From QHXQ01 sp038322995 (GTDB lineage: Bacteria > Acidobacteriota > Blastocatellia > Pyrinomonadales > Pyrinomonadaceae): a DNA stretch of 64,000 nucleotides. The translations under genes and the position numbers were made by a program. The DNA is taken from positions 1-64,000 of the forward strand of contig JBBQGM010000008.1 in assembly GCA_038322995.1 (NCBI GenBank), in the 5' to 3' direction. The notes below the pieces were generated by a model that was not told where the DNA came from, made no database searches, and saw only the letters and a program-made list of their open reading frames with translations. Shown here one piece after another: positions 51,046 through 61,014 of this stretch (its first letter is position 1; every line of letters begins with the position of its first letter).

Positions 51046-52206
51046 TCAGAGCAGCGCCGTTTCGTGCAGCAACTGGCCCGTCGTGAATCTCTCGACGCCG
51101 AGTGGGGTAATGTCGAGCAGGCTGGCGTGGCCGTTGAGGATTAGTTCTGCCATGACACGGCCCGTCGCGGGCGAGTGCATAACGCCGTGGCCGCTGAAGC
51201 CGTTGGCGAAATAAAGCCCGTGCACGTCGGGGGCGGGGCCGATGATGGCGTGATGATCCGGCGTCATCTCGTAGAGACCGGCCCACGCGCGGCCCGCGTT
51301 CACCTGCGCTTCCGCCAGGCAAGGCACACGCGCGGCGGCGCGGGTCAGAATCTTTTCGACGAAGGCGGGATCAAATTCCGTCTTGAAGCTGGGCGTCTCA
51401 TCGGGGTCATTCCACGCGAGCAGGATGCGCTGGGCCTCGCGGCGGAAGTGAAAGCCGGTGGCCATGTCGATCACCATCGGGAAGCGCGCGGGCAATTTGT
51501 CGAACGGCTCGGTCGGCACGAGTTGGCGGCGCAACGGCTCGACGGGCAGCGCTGCGCCGGCCATACGCGCCACTGCCGCCGCCCAAGGCCCGGCCGCGTT
51601 CACCACATTGCGCGTCGCGATGCGCCCGCGCGTGGTGACAACACTCGTCACCTGTCCGCCTTCAGTTTCAATCCCTGTGACAGCGGTGTCGAGCCACAGG
51701 CGCACGCCGCGCTCGCGTGCGCGCAGCATGAAGCCCATCATCACGCTATGCGGATCGACGAAGCCGTCGGTCGGGCAGAACGTGCCGCCCACGATGTCGT
51801 CCGTGCGCAGTTGCGGCACTATCTCGATGATGTCGGCGCGCGACACAAACGAGACGTTATCGACGCCATGCGCGGCCTGTCGTGCATGATTCGCTTGCAG
51901 ATAAGCAAGATGGCGCTCGCTCGTGGCGACGAAGAGATAACCGTGCGGGCGATAGTCGGCGGGGTGGCCGACGGTTTCATCAAACTGCGCGAAGAAATCG
52001 ATCGAGTAGCGCGACATCTGGATGTTGACGGGCGTGGCGAATTGCGCCCGCACGCCGCCCATGCTCTTGCCCGTCGAGCCTTGGCCCTGATGCGCCTCGC
52101 GCTCGACGACCAGCACGTTCGGGCAACCGGCTTCCGCCAGATGATAAGCCACGCTTGACCCGACGATGCCGCTGCCGATGATAACTACGTCCGCCGTCTC
52201 AGTCAT
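51046..52206 (-). CDS. FAD-dependent oxidoreductase (DAO family)
   Basis: 386 residues from ATG 52206, 4 bp after the stop of the upstream gene. It has the FAD fold VVIIGSGIVGSSVAYHLAEA, GSTGKSMGGVRAQFATPVNI, and late GLYEMTPDHHAIIGPAPD and HGLYFANGFSGHGVMHSP. It is a glycine-oxidase/sarcosine-oxidase type enzyme that oxidises an amine with FAD. The substrate is unknown. It is in an operon with the upstream secreted protein. Confidence 0.9.
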   Translation of the reverse strand: MTETADVVIIGSGIVGSSVAYHLAEAGCPNVLVVEREAHQGQGSTGKSMGGVRAQFATPVNIQMSRYSIDFFAQFDETVGHPADYRPHGYLFVATSERHLAYLQANHARQAAHGVDNVSFVSRADIIEIVPQLRTDDIVGGTFCPTDGFVDPHSVMMGFMLRARERGVRLWLDTAVTGIETEGGQVTSVVTTRGRIATRNVVNAAGPWAAAVARMAGAALPVEPLRRQLVPTEPFDKLPARFPMVIDMATGFHFRREAQRILLAWNDPDETPSFKTEFDPAFVEKILTRAAARVPCLAEAQVNAGRAWAGLYEMTPDHHAIIGPAPDVHGLYFANGFSGHGVMHSPATGRVMAELILNGHASLLDITPLGVERFTTGQLLHETALL

Positions 52207-52210
52207 ACGC

Positions 52211-53326
52211 TTACTTCGTCGTTCCGACGCCAAGAAACGGTTGCCACACGTAAGCGATGGAGAAGTCGTCGCCCAAATTGAAGTGCCGTTTAACGGTACG
52301 CGCGGGATCAAAGAACCACATGCCGCGCGGCTCTTGCCGCTCGCTGATATCAAACCAGCCCCACGGCGGGCGGGCGATGTTATGCCCACCGATGCGGCCC
52401 CGGAAGGCCGTGCCGACCTTACCGAGCTTTACCTGTCGCGCCTGCGTCCGCCCGCCGGCGAGCGCGACCGTGACGGGTACCTGCTTGTAATCGAAGGCCA
52501 AGCCATAAGTGTTGTCCACGCCATGCTGCGCTCGCGGCCAGAGCGTGGTAAGCAGCGGCAGGAGATCGTAGCTCACCGTTTCCCCATGCAGTGCGGGCGC
52601 GTCCGCCCGACCCTCGTAGCTATAACGCAAGAGGCCCTTTTGCGCATCGTGCTTGCCGGTTGCGCGATACGCACCGATGCCGTGCCCTTTCGCCTCGACG
52701 TATAACAGTGGATGCTGGCCGTCGAGGCCGACGACGTTCGCGTCGCCTGCGCTCACGGTGTACTTCAGAAAATGGTTGTGGGCCACTGTCTCGATGTAAA
52801 CCACGTGGGCGCGGGCGAGATCATCGCCCTGTTTGGCGACGACGACGAGGCAGCCCTCCATGTCGTTCTCGTGGGCCACGGTCGCCTTGTCGGCCAGTCC
52901 CGTCGGATCATACTTGCTGCTGCGTTGCACGGTCTCGTTGAGGAGGTCGCTCAGCAAACGCCCGCGCGTCACGCCGCCTTTGTAGTCGCGCGGATGAAAC
53001 ACCGCGTAGTGGATGAAGAGGTGCGTGGCAGTTTCGCTGATGGCGTAATAGATGTAAGCCTGCTGCGGAAAGTGTGGGTCGTCGGCGTGCGCCCAGTTGT
53101 TGTCGCCGCGCCAGTCGCCGTCGAAGTCGAAGTTGGTAATGTAGTCGTGGCGCGGCTGGCTGCCGAGACCTTGATAGAAGACGGGGGCGAAGCGCGCGGC
53201 GACAGCGCGTTCTTGCGCCGCGTTGCGCAACGTCTGCGCGTTGGTACAACTGTAGAGCGCGCAGATAACGAACGCGCACCAGAGCGCACGCTGGCGCAGA
53301 TAAGGCCGCAGGAGACTCGCGGACAT
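52211..53326 (-). CDS. Secreted protein of unknown function (Vps62-like features)
   Basis: 371 residues with a signal peptide (ALWCAFVICALYSCTNAQT). Residues about 35-90 read FAPVFYQGLGSQPRHDYITN and FDFDGDWRGDNNWAHADD, similar to the plant/yeast Vps62-like family in having a beta-rich start with YITNFDFDGDW. Later segments (HAVFHPRDYKGG-like, AHENDMEGCLVVVAKQGDD) are beta-rich. No catalytic motif is identified. Same strand and overlapping in spacing with the oxidoreductase downstream. Confidence 0.55.
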   Translation of the reverse strand: MSASLLRPYLRQRALWCAFVICALYSCTNAQTLRNAAQERAVAARFAPVFYQGLGSQPRHDYITNFDFDGDWRGDNNWAHADDPHFPQQAYIYYAISETATHLFIHYAVFHPRDYKGGVTRGRLLSDLLNETVQRSSKYDPTGLADKATVAHENDMEGCLVVVAKQGDDLARAHVVYIETVAHNHFLKYTVSAGDANVVGLDGQHPLLYVEAKGHGIGAYRATGKHDAQKGLLRYSYEGRADAPALHGETVSYDLLPLLTTLWPRAQHGVDNTYGLAFDYKQVPVTVALAGGRTQARQVKLGKVGTAFRGRIGGHNIARPPWGWFDISERQEPRGMWFFDPARTVKRHFNLGDDFSIAYVWQPFLGVGTTK

Positions 53327-53416
53327 GTTCGACCTCCACGTTTGATCAGGACAAAAGCAGGAGGCTAGAGACTACCAAGAGTTGCGCGCGGCGACAACGT
53401 TATACGGGCGTGTGGC

Positions 53417-54610
53417 TCAGGCGAGGGTATGCCGGCCCTGTCGTTTGTAGTTCTGCTTGCGCTGGTACATGGCGGTGTCGGCTTGCTCGATGGCGGACTG
53501 CAAAGCGGTGAGCGTGGCAAAGCTGGCGAGACCGTGTGAGACGCTGATGCTGACCGGCGCAATTGCATGGCGCAGTTGCGTGGCCACGAGCTTTTCATTC
53601 AGCGTGCTCAAGCGTAGCCGTGCTTCGGCGGCAGGTAGGTTGAAAAGCAGGAGCAGAAACTCGTCGCCGCCCCAACGGAACAGCATGTCGTCGGCGCGGA
53701 CGAGTGTGCGGACGGCGTGCGCGACGGCGCGGAGTGCTTCGTCGCCGGCGGCGTGGCCGTGCGAGTCGTTGATCGGTTTGAGATTGTCGATGTCAAGGAC
53801 GACGACGCAACCGGCCGCATCCGGCCCTGCGCCGGCCTCTTCGCGGTCGAGCAGCGAGTGGAAGGCGTGCCGGTTGAACGCCTGCGTGAGCGGATCGACA
53901 CGGGCCATTAACTCCAAGCGATCACGCGCGACCATCAACGCGCGATTCGTCGCTTCCACCTCGCGGCGCACGCCCTCCATCAACACCATCACCGTGCCGA
54001 AGCCGAGCAGGATTTCGAGGATGAGATCGAAGATCGACGTGTACTTCAAATAGGCGGCCGGCACGAACCAGCCCCAGATGTCATACCGCGCGCCGAAGAT
54101 GGGCACGTAATGAAAGAAGTTGAGCGCCAGGAGCGCGAGCGCCACCGACATCACGCGCACGCCCGGACTCGTCGCTTCCTGTCGGCGCGCGGGTCTGAGC
54201 GCCCAGAACGCGACGGCGAAGAACGTGCCCATGATGCCGGCCTGCACCATGAACATGTCGTTAAAGTTAGCCACCAGATGCGGCAGCGCGAGGGCGAGCA
54301 GCGCGAGCGGCGCGAGCAGATAGAGTTGCCGGCGGGTGAGGAGCGCGCCGGTCGCGTGTTGCCGGCAACCGACGACGAACATGAAGCCAAACAGATATTC
54401 GCCGCTGAAATAGAGCGCGTACCAGAGCGGTTGCCACGCGCCGATGCGGAAGGCCACGACGAGCGCGGCCAGCGCGACGGAGAGGCACGACCACGCCAGC
54501 GTCCAGTAGCGCAAGCTGCGCGCCTGAATCGAGCGCATGATGAAGAACGAGAGCAGCGTCACCAGCAAAATGCCGACGCATTGAATGATCAGTCCGACCG
54601 TTGCATCCAT
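53417..54610 (-). CDS. GGDEF-domain diguanylate cyclase with N-terminal membrane domain
   Basis: 397 residues from ATG 54610; a longer start at 54697 would precede a membrane segment without support. The first 225 residues hold about seven hydrophobic helices (QCVGILLVTLLSFFIMRSIQ, LSVALAALVVAFRIGAW), then a GGDEF domain: DPLTQAFNRHAFHSLLDREE, VVLDIDNLKPINDSHGHAAG, RWGGDEFLLLLFN. The GGDEF active motif is intact, so it should make cyclic-di-GMP in response to an unknown membrane signal. It is followed by the amidohydrolase on the same strand. Confidence 0.92.
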   Translation of the reverse strand: MDATVGLIIQCVGILLVTLLSFFIMRSIQARSLRYWTLAWSCLSVALAALVVAFRIGAWQPLWYALYFSGEYLFGFMFVVGCRQHATGALLTRRQLYLLAPLALLALALPHLVANFNDMFMVQAGIMGTFFAVAFWALRPARRQEATSPGVRVMSVALALLALNFFHYVPIFGARYDIWGWFVPAAYLKYTSIFDLILEILLGFGTVMVLMEGVRREVEATNRALMVARDRLELMARVDPLTQAFNRHAFHSLLDREEAGAGPDAAGCVVVLDIDNLKPINDSHGHAAGDEALRAVAHAVRTLVRADDMLFRWGGDEFLLLLFNLPAAEARLRLSTLNEKLVATQLRHAIAPVSISVSHGLASFATLTALQSAIEQADTAMYQRKQNYKRQGRHTLA

Positions 54611-54702
54611 AAGATAACCCGAACGTGGTGACAGATGAGGCGCAAGATGTAGCAGCAAGGCGAAGCGGTTAAAGTCGGGCGCGGCCGACCACCACAAACA
54701 TT

Positions 54703-56568
54703 CTAACGAATCGCGGGCCGCCGCGCCAGAGGTTTGTTGGCGGCGCGTGAAGTCAGCGCCGGGAGCGCGGGCGGGCTGCCCACGTTCTTGGCGCTTGTGG
54801 CCCGTTGCTCATAGACGACGCGCCCGCCCATGATCGTGAGGGCGGCTTCGGTGTGCAGCATCTCTGCGGGCGGGATGGTGAGCAGGTCGCGTGTGTGGAC
54901 GGTCAGATCGGCCAACATGCCGACTACGATTTGGCCTTTTTCTTTCTCTTCAAACGAGGCGTAAGCGGCCTCAGTCGTGTAGTTGCGGAGGGCGGCGGTG
55001 ATGGAGATGCGTTCTTCGGGCCACCAGCCGCCGGGCGGTTGGCCGTCGATTGATTGGCGCGTGACGGCGGCGTAGAGACCGAGGTACGGGTTGATCGGCT
55101 CGACGGGCCAGTCCGTGCCGAACGGGACGTGGACGCCGTGCGCCATCATCGTGTGCCACGCATACGAACCAAGCACGCGATACTCGCCCAAGCGATCCTG
55201 CGCCCAACGCTTATCCGAGATCGCGTGCGACGGCTGCATCGAAGCGATCACGCCCAGGTCGCGGAAGCGCGCGAAATCCGTCGGCGCAACCACCTGCGCG
55301 TGCTCGACGCGATGACGAAAAGGTGACGCGGCATGCATCTGTCCAGTGGCAGGATCACGAATCTCCGCGTTGATTTGCTTTAGTTCCAGCGTCCCGCCAA
55401 GAGCAGCGGCTTGCGCGAGCGGTTGGCTTAGTGCCGCTGCGAATGCGTCGAGCGCCATGCGGTTGGCGCGGTCGCCGATGGCGTGGAAGCCAATCTGGAA
55501 TCCTGCTTTCGCGCGTTCGACGGTCATGCGCGTGAGTTCTTCGGGCGTGTGGCGGGGGATGCCGCTGTTGTGCGGGTCGTCGGCGAAGGGCGCGAGCATG
55601 GCGGAGGTGCGCGAGCCGAGCGTGCCGTCCACGTAGCCTTTAAGCATCGTCAGTCGCAGCCGCAACGGATCGAGCTTGAACGACGCAAAATCCGCGCGTT
55701 GTTGTTTCAACTCATCAACCGTGTTCTCAAAATTCTGCCACTCGGCGACGCGCACCGTTAGTTTGTCGGCGGCGAGCAACGCGCGATACAACTCGACGTT
55801 CTCATAACCGGAGTTGTCCTGTATCGACGTGATGCCATAGCGGCGCGCCTCCGCGAGCGCAAGCTCTATCGCCTGCATGCGCTCGGCACGCGACGGGTCG
55901 GGCACGATGCGGCCGACGAGATTGCCCGCCGTCTCCTTCAAAATCCCCGTTGGCTCGCCTGTCGCATCGCGCAAAATCTCGCCGCCTTCGGGCGCTTGTG
56001 TGGCGCGCGTCACGTTCGCCTTTTGCAACGCCAGCGAGTTCACCCAACTCACGTGCCCGTCCACGCGCTGGACGTACACGGGATTATGCGGCGCGACTTC
56101 ATCGAGGTCTTGGCGCGTCGGCCACTGCCCGCCCCAGAGCGTGTGATCCCAACCGCGCCCCAGTATCCACGAACCCGCTGGCAGTTCTTGCACCTTCGCC
56201 GCGATGCGCCGCTTCGCTTCGGCGAGCGTCGGCGCACCAAGCAGATTGACGCGCAGCAAGGAGAGGCCGCCGCCCACGAAATGCAGGTGCGCGTCGTTGA
56301 AGCCGGGCGTGACGAGCCGGCCGGCGAGATCAATCGTGCGTGCGCCTTCATAGCCCGCCTTGATCGTCTCGTTCGGGCCGACGGCGACGATGCGCTCGCC
56401 GTCAATTGCCACGGCCTGCGCGATTGTGCCGCCCGCATCGGCCGTAAAAACTTTACCGTTGACGAGGACGAGGCTGACGCGGCGACGCGTTTGTGCGTGG
56501 CTCTCAAACGGCGCGCAGACAAGGAGCAGCGCGAGCACGCAGGCGAGCGATGTACGAAGAAGTTTCAT
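54703..56568 (-). CDS. YtcJ-like amidohydrolase, secreted
   Basis: 621 residues from ATG 56568 (CCAGGATTAAC upstream). Signal peptide (LLRTSLACVLALLLVCAPFE) ahead of the mature domain. It matches YtcJ-like amidohydrolases: NGKVFTADAGGTIAQAVAID, LVTPGFNDAHLHFVGGG with the metal HxH, ILGRGWDHTLWGG, HRVEHAQVVAPTDFARFRDL, and VPFGTDWPVEPINPYLGLYA. The family hydrolyses unknown amides and cyclic substrates. A long form, in keeping with the group. A GGDEF gene follows on the same strand. Confidence 0.9.
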   Translation of the reverse strand: MKLLRTSLACVLALLLVCAPFESHAQTRRRVSLVLVNGKVFTADAGGTIAQAVAIDGERIVAVGPNETIKAGYEGARTIDLAGRLVTPGFNDAHLHFVGGGLSLLRVNLLGAPTLAEAKRRIAAKVQELPAGSWILGRGWDHTLWGGQWPTRQDLDEVAPHNPVYVQRVDGHVSWVNSLALQKANVTRATQAPEGGEILRDATGEPTGILKETAGNLVGRIVPDPSRAERMQAIELALAEARRYGITSIQDNSGYENVELYRALLAADKLTVRVAEWQNFENTVDELKQQRADFASFKLDPLRLRLTMLKGYVDGTLGSRTSAMLAPFADDPHNSGIPRHTPEELTRMTVERAKAGFQIGFHAIGDRANRMALDAFAAALSQPLAQAAALGGTLELKQINAEIRDPATGQMHAASPFRHRVEHAQVVAPTDFARFRDLGVIASMQPSHAISDKRWAQDRLGEYRVLGSYAWHTMMAHGVHVPFGTDWPVEPINPYLGLYAAVTRQSIDGQPPGGWWPEERISITAALRNYTTEAAYASFEEKEKGQIVVGMLADLTVHTRDLLTIPPAEMLHTEAALTIMGGRVVYEQRATSAKNVGSPPALPALTSRAANKPLARRPAIR

Positions 56569-56783
56569 GTTAATCCTGGTCACGCGGGCAAGTTCGTTGC
56601 GCGGCGTTTGTTATAGCACCGAACGGAGTTGGCGTGGAAGACTGCGGGCGCGGTGGTACATGTGGCCCGCGCCCGCCGCGCATGTGCGGCGTGTTATCAT
56701 GCACTACGCTTTAACAGAATCAAACAGACGAGGGGCGCGGCCACAAGGTTAAGCTTTCTCGCCAGTGCTGCGGGGAAACGTTC

Positions 56784-57770
56784 ATGCGTGTATTAGTGAC
56801 TGGGGGCGCGGGCTACATCGGCAGCGTGGTGACGGAAGAGTTGGTGCGCGACGGCCACGAGGTAGTGGTCTATGACAGTCTCTACAAGGGCCATCGCGGG
56901 GCGGTCGTGGCGGGTGTGCCACTCGTCGTCGCCGATCTGCTGGACGGCGCGGTGTTGCGCCGCACGTTTAAGGAACAGGGCACGGAAGCTGTGATTCACA
57001 TGGCGGCCCATTCGGTCGTGGGCGAGTCGGTCACAAACCCGGCGAAGTATTATCACAACAACGTCGGTGCGGGCCTTGCGCTGCTAGATGCGATGCGCGA
57101 GTGCGACGTGAGGCGGCTCGTCTTCTCGTCCACCGCCGCCGCCTACGGCGAGCCGGCCAAGCAGCCTATCGAAGAGACCGATCCCACCGAGCCGACCAAC
57201 CCCTACGGCGAAACGAAACTCGCCCTCGAACGAGCCCTGCGCTGGTACGAAGGCGCATACGGGCTGCACTACGCCTCTTTGCGCTACTTCAACGCGGCCG
57301 GTGCGACCGCGCATTGCGGCGAATGGCACAACCCGGAGACGCACCTGATCCCGCTCCTCCTGCAAGCGGCGGCGGGCACGCGCGCGAGCGTAGAGATTTA
57401 TGGCGACGACTACCCGACGCGCGATGGCACGTGCGTGCGCGACTACATCCACGTCGTCGATCTCGCCCGCGCGCACATCAGCGCGCTCGACATCCTCGCT
57501 GAGCGCAGCGCGATCTATAACCTGGGCTGCGGCGGCGACGGCTACACGGTCAAAGAAGTGATCGATGTGGCGCGCGCGGTGACAGGGCGTGAGATTCCCG
57601 TCCGCACGTCGGCGCGGCGCGCGGGCGACACGTCCGTGCTGGTCGCGAGTTCCGGTAAGATCAGACGCGAACTTGGCTGGTCGCCGCAGTTTCAAGACCT
57701 GCGCCTCATCATCGAATCGGCGTGGGCCTGGTGGCAGACACACCCGAATGGATATGAGGAGCAAGGATGA
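56784..57770 (+). CDS. galE: UDP-glucose 4-epimerase
   Basis: 328 residues. NAD-binding Rossmann fold MRVLVTGGAGYIGSVVTEEL, AVIHMAAHSVVGESVTNPAK, the catalytic triad Ser with YGEPAKQPIEETDPTEPTNP and YGETKLALE, LRYFNAAGA, and VRDYIHVVDLARAHISAL. It interconverts UDP-glucose and UDP-galactose. It is full length. It is convergent to a PfkB gene. Confidence 0.93.
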   Translation: MRVLVTGGAGYIGSVVTEELVRDGHEVVVYDSLYKGHRGAVVAGVPLVVADLLDGAVLRRTFKEQGTEAVIHMAAHSVVGESVTNPAKYYHNNVGAGLALLDAMRECDVRRLVFSSTAAAYGEPAKQPIEETDPTEPTNPYGETKLALERALRWYEGAYGLHYASLRYFNAAGATAHCGEWHNPETHLIPLLLQAAAGTRASVEIYGDDYPTRDGTCVRDYIHVVDLARAHISALDILAERSAIYNLGCGGDGYTVKEVIDVARAVTGREIPVRTSARRAGDTSVLVASSGKIRRELGWSPQFQDLRLIIESAWAWWQTHPNGYEEQG

Positions 57771-57833
57771 ACCATGAAGGCTGAAAAAGGACAAGTTCTG
57801 ATTCATCGTTCATCATGCATCTTCCATCCTGTT

Positions 57834-58784
57834 CTAAGATGTCTCGCCTTCGCCGGAGAGAAAATTATTCAATTCATGCGCCGTGGGGAGCGCGGTGCGT
57901 GCGCCTAGGCTGCGGCACTTGAGCGCGGCGACGGCGCAGCCGTGTGTGAGCGCGGCTTCGATCTCTTCGCCTTGCAGCAGGGCGTAGAGAAAGCCCGCGT
58001 GGAAGGCGTCGCCCGCGCCGGTGGTATCGCGGCAACCGCCGGGGATAGGGAAGGCGGGTGCCGCTAAAAAGACGCCATCGTGATAGATGAGTGCGCCGCG
58101 TGGGCCGAGGGTCATACCGACGACGGCGCAGCCGTATCGCGCTTTAACTTCGATTAACGCTGCGCGCTCGTCCGCGATGCCGGTCAAGCGGGTGGGGAAC
58201 TCGCGCGAAGACATGAGCACATCAACGAGCGGCAAGAGTTCGGGCAGACCCTCGTAGATGGTATCAGTGTCGGCAGAGACGATTGTGCCGCCCGCCCGCG
58301 CTGCACGTGCGACGCACACACAGGCGGGCGGATCATGTGCGTCGAGATGCAGCACGCGCCCGCGTGCGCCGAAGGCGGCTGGTGCTTCGTCGGCCTGATA
58401 AGCCAGCCGCTCGTCTCTGTCCCAGATGATCGTGCGCTCGCCGGTGCGCGCGTCGATGATGATGAACGCGACCTGATTGCGCGCCTCCGCGATCACTTCG
58501 GCGCAACTCGCGTCCACGCCTTCCGCCTTGAGCATCTGCAAACCGAACTGCCCGGCCGCGTCCGCACCGAAGCGCCCGGCGTAAGCCGTGTGCAAGCCCA
58601 AACGCTGCAAGCCGACCAGCGCTGACGCGGTCTGCCCGCCCGCGCTCTCTGTATGCGCAAGCAGGCGCGTCTTGGTATCGAAGGCCGGATATGCAGGGAC
58701 GACAACGAGATGATCCACGGCATTTAAGCCGAAGCCGACCGCATCGAACTCTCTGTCTGGCGGGGGCGTGAACGGAAAGCGCAT
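57834..58784 (-). CDS. PfkB-family carbohydrate kinase
   Basis: 316 residues from ATG 58784. Ribokinase fold with AVGFGLNAVDHLVVVPAYPA, GGQTASALVGLQRLGLHTAY, VLMSSREFPTRLTGIADERA, and the anion-hole/catalytic GCRDTTGAGDAFHAGFLYAL. It phosphorylates a sugar or nucleoside. The substrate is unknown. Convergent to galE. Confidence 0.92.
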   Translation of the reverse strand: MRFPFTPPPDREFDAVGFGLNAVDHLVVVPAYPAFDTKTRLLAHTESAGGQTASALVGLQRLGLHTAYAGRFGADAAGQFGLQMLKAEGVDASCAEVIAEARNQVAFIIIDARTGERTIIWDRDERLAYQADEAPAAFGARGRVLHLDAHDPPACVCVARAARAGGTIVSADTDTIYEGLPELLPLVDVLMSSREFPTRLTGIADERAALIEVKARYGCAVVGMTLGPRGALIYHDGVFLAAPAFPIPGGCRDTTGAGDAFHAGFLYALLQGEEIEAALTHGCAVAALKCRSLGARTALPTAHELNNFLSGEGETS

Positions 58785-58892
58785 TGAGTTTCCTTGTCGG
58801 TAATTTAGCCGTCGCCGGCCGGTTGAGTTAAACTAACTGCATCCACTGAAACTTGTCGAGCGACGTAAGGGCTTTCCGGAGGCGAGCAAGCG

Positions 58893-60983
58893 TTGACCCT
58901 CGAAGAGAAATTAAAAATTTTGCCCACTGCACCAGGCGTCTATCTGCATAAGGACGCGGCGGGCAAGATCATCTATGTCGGCAAGGCGAAGAACCTGCGC
59001 AATCGGGTGCGCTCGTATTTTCAGTCAGGGCGCGGGCATGATGTGAAGACGCGCGAACTGGTGCGGCGCATCGTCGATCTCGAATTCATCGTCACCGACA
59101 CGGAAGTCGAGGCGCTCGTTCTTGAGTCGAACCTGATCAAGCAGCACAAGCCACGCTACAACGTGCTGTTGAAAGACGACAAGCAATACCCGCATCTGAA
59201 ACTGACCATCGGCGAGCCGTTCCCGCGTGTGATGATCACGCGCAAAATTCAACGCGACGGCGCGCTCTACTTCGGCCCGTTTCTGCCCGCCAGCCTAGCA
59301 CGGCGCACCATCGATCTGATCAACCGCACGTTCCAACTCCGCAGTTGCGACATAGAGATCGACGGCAAACTGCCGCGCCCGTGTCTGGAGTATCACATCA
59401 AACGTTGCCTGGGGCCGTGCGTCAAAGGTCTCTGCACGCCCGTGGAATATATGGAGTCGGTGCGCGACGTGCGGCTGTTCTTGGAAGGGCGGAACAAGGA
59501 GTTGGCGGAGGAGTACGAGGGGCGCATGGTGCGCGCGTCGGACGAGATGCGCTTCGAGTTGGCGGCGAAGTATCGCGATTTGCGCAAGGTTGTGCTCGCC
59601 GTCTCCGAGCAGCAGAAGATGGCGACGAGCGCCGAGCGCGACGTGGACATCTTCGGTTATTACCGCGAGGGCGCACGGCTCGCGCTGCAACTCTTCACCA
59701 TGCGCGAAGGCAAGATCGTCGGCCGGCGCGAGTTCTTCTGGGAAGATTTAACAGAGGAAAGTTTCGACCCGTCCGCGTTTTTGAGCGACGTGTTGACGCA
59801 GTATTACTCGACCGACTACGTGCCGCGCGAAGTCCATGTGCCCGTTGATTTTGAAGATCGCGAGTTATTGGAGAAGGCGCTGACCGAGCGCAAAGGGCGG
59901 CGCGTCCACATACTCGATCCGCAACGCGGCGAGAAGCGCGACTTGATCGATCTCGTCGAGAAGAACGCGCAGATCGCGTTCGAGCAACGCTTCCGCGTGT
60001 TGAAGCCGGACATGGAGCGCGTGCTGGAAGAGTTGCAGGAGACTCTAGAGTTGCCGCGCTTGCCGGCGCGCATCGAATCGTTCGACGTATCGAACATTTC
60101 GGGCGCGGAGAACGTGGCGGCGGTCGTCGTCTGCGAGAACGGCCGGGTCAATCGCGCGGCCGGCCGGCGCTTTCGCATCAAGACGGTTGAAGGGTCAAAC
60201 GATGTCGCATCCATGGGCGAAGCTGTCTTGCGGCGTTATCGCCGGCAGTTAGACGAGCAGCAGCCGTTGCCGGAACTCGTGATGATCGACGGCGGCAAAG
60301 GCCAACTCGGCGCGGCGGCGGCGGCGATGCGTGAGTTAGACTTGGAAGCCATTCCGATGATCGGCGTAGTCAAACCGCCGCGCCGGCATAACGAGGTCTC
60401 GCACCTGCTCGTCAAAGGGCGCGAGCATGAACCGATCTATCTCGATTCGCACTCGCCCGTTCTGCGCTTGATTCAACTGATCCGCGACGAGACGCATCGC
60501 GCCGCCGTCACCTATCATCGCAAGCGGCGCGAGATACGCGACTTCACGTCGGAGTTGACCGCCATTCCCGGCGTCGGCGAGAAACGCAAGACCCGGCTGC
60601 TGCGCAACCTCGGTTCTATCACGCGCATTGCGCAGGCGAGCGTCGCCGAGTTGACGCCGTTCGTCGGTCGCCAGACCGCCACCGAGATCGCCGAACACTT
60701 CACGCGCCAACGCGCGCTCGCCGGAGTTGATGAGCATGAGCTAGCCGCCGGTGCAGATGGCAGCGCGGCTGTGGTTGATCTGGACGAGTTGCCGCCGGAC
60801 ATCGAGACGCGGCTCGACGATCCGGCGGGCGACGCGGCGGATTTACAGCCGCTCCGCTCGGTCGATCACAAAGGCGACGTTTTGCGGCGGCGCAAGTCCA
60901 CGCGCAAACGCGGCGAGCGTTCGACGAATCCGCATGGAGTTAAGCGCGAGCAGTTGGCGGAAGAGGATAAATCCGAAGTGTAG
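58893..60983 (+). CDS. uvrC: Excinuclease ABC subunit C
   Basis: 696 residues from TTG 58893 with CCGGAGGCGAG upstream. GIY-YIG nuclease domain (about 10-90: APGVYLHKDAAGKIIYVGKA, KNLRNRVRSYFQSG), cysteine region CDIEIDGKLPRPCLEYHIKR, UVR domain (about 200-240), RNase H-like C-terminal nuclease (FDVSNISGAENVAAVVVCEN, MIDGGKGQLGAAAAAMRELD) and a helix-hairpin-helix (IPGVGEKRKTRLLRNLGSIT). It makes both incisions in UvrABC nucleotide excision repair. The C-terminal extension of about 70 residues is low-complexity. Confidence 0.96.
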   Translation: MTLEEKLKILPTAPGVYLHKDAAGKIIYVGKAKNLRNRVRSYFQSGRGHDVKTRELVRRIVDLEFIVTDTEVEALVLESNLIKQHKPRYNVLLKDDKQYPHLKLTIGEPFPRVMITRKIQRDGALYFGPFLPASLARRTIDLINRTFQLRSCDIEIDGKLPRPCLEYHIKRCLGPCVKGLCTPVEYMESVRDVRLFLEGRNKELAEEYEGRMVRASDEMRFELAAKYRDLRKVVLAVSEQQKMATSAERDVDIFGYYREGARLALQLFTMREGKIVGRREFFWEDLTEESFDPSAFLSDVLTQYYSTDYVPREVHVPVDFEDRELLEKALTERKGRRVHILDPQRGEKRDLIDLVEKNAQIAFEQRFRVLKPDMERVLEELQETLELPRLPARIESFDVSNISGAENVAAVVVCENGRVNRAAGRRFRIKTVEGSNDVASMGEAVLRRYRRQLDEQQPLPELVMIDGGKGQLGAAAAAMRELDLEAIPMIGVVKPPRRHNEVSHLLVKGREHEPIYLDSHSPVLRLIQLIRDETHRAAVTYHRKRREIRDFTSELTAIPGVGEKRKTRLLRNLGSITRIAQASVAELTPFVGRQTATEIAEHFTRQRALAGVDEHELAAGADGSAAVVDLDELPPDIETRLDDPAGDAADLQPLRSVDHKGDVLRRRKSTRKRGERSTNPHGVKREQLAEEDKSEV

Positions 60984-61014
60984 TTTGCGTGTCTAAGCGG
61001 CGACCACCCCGCCT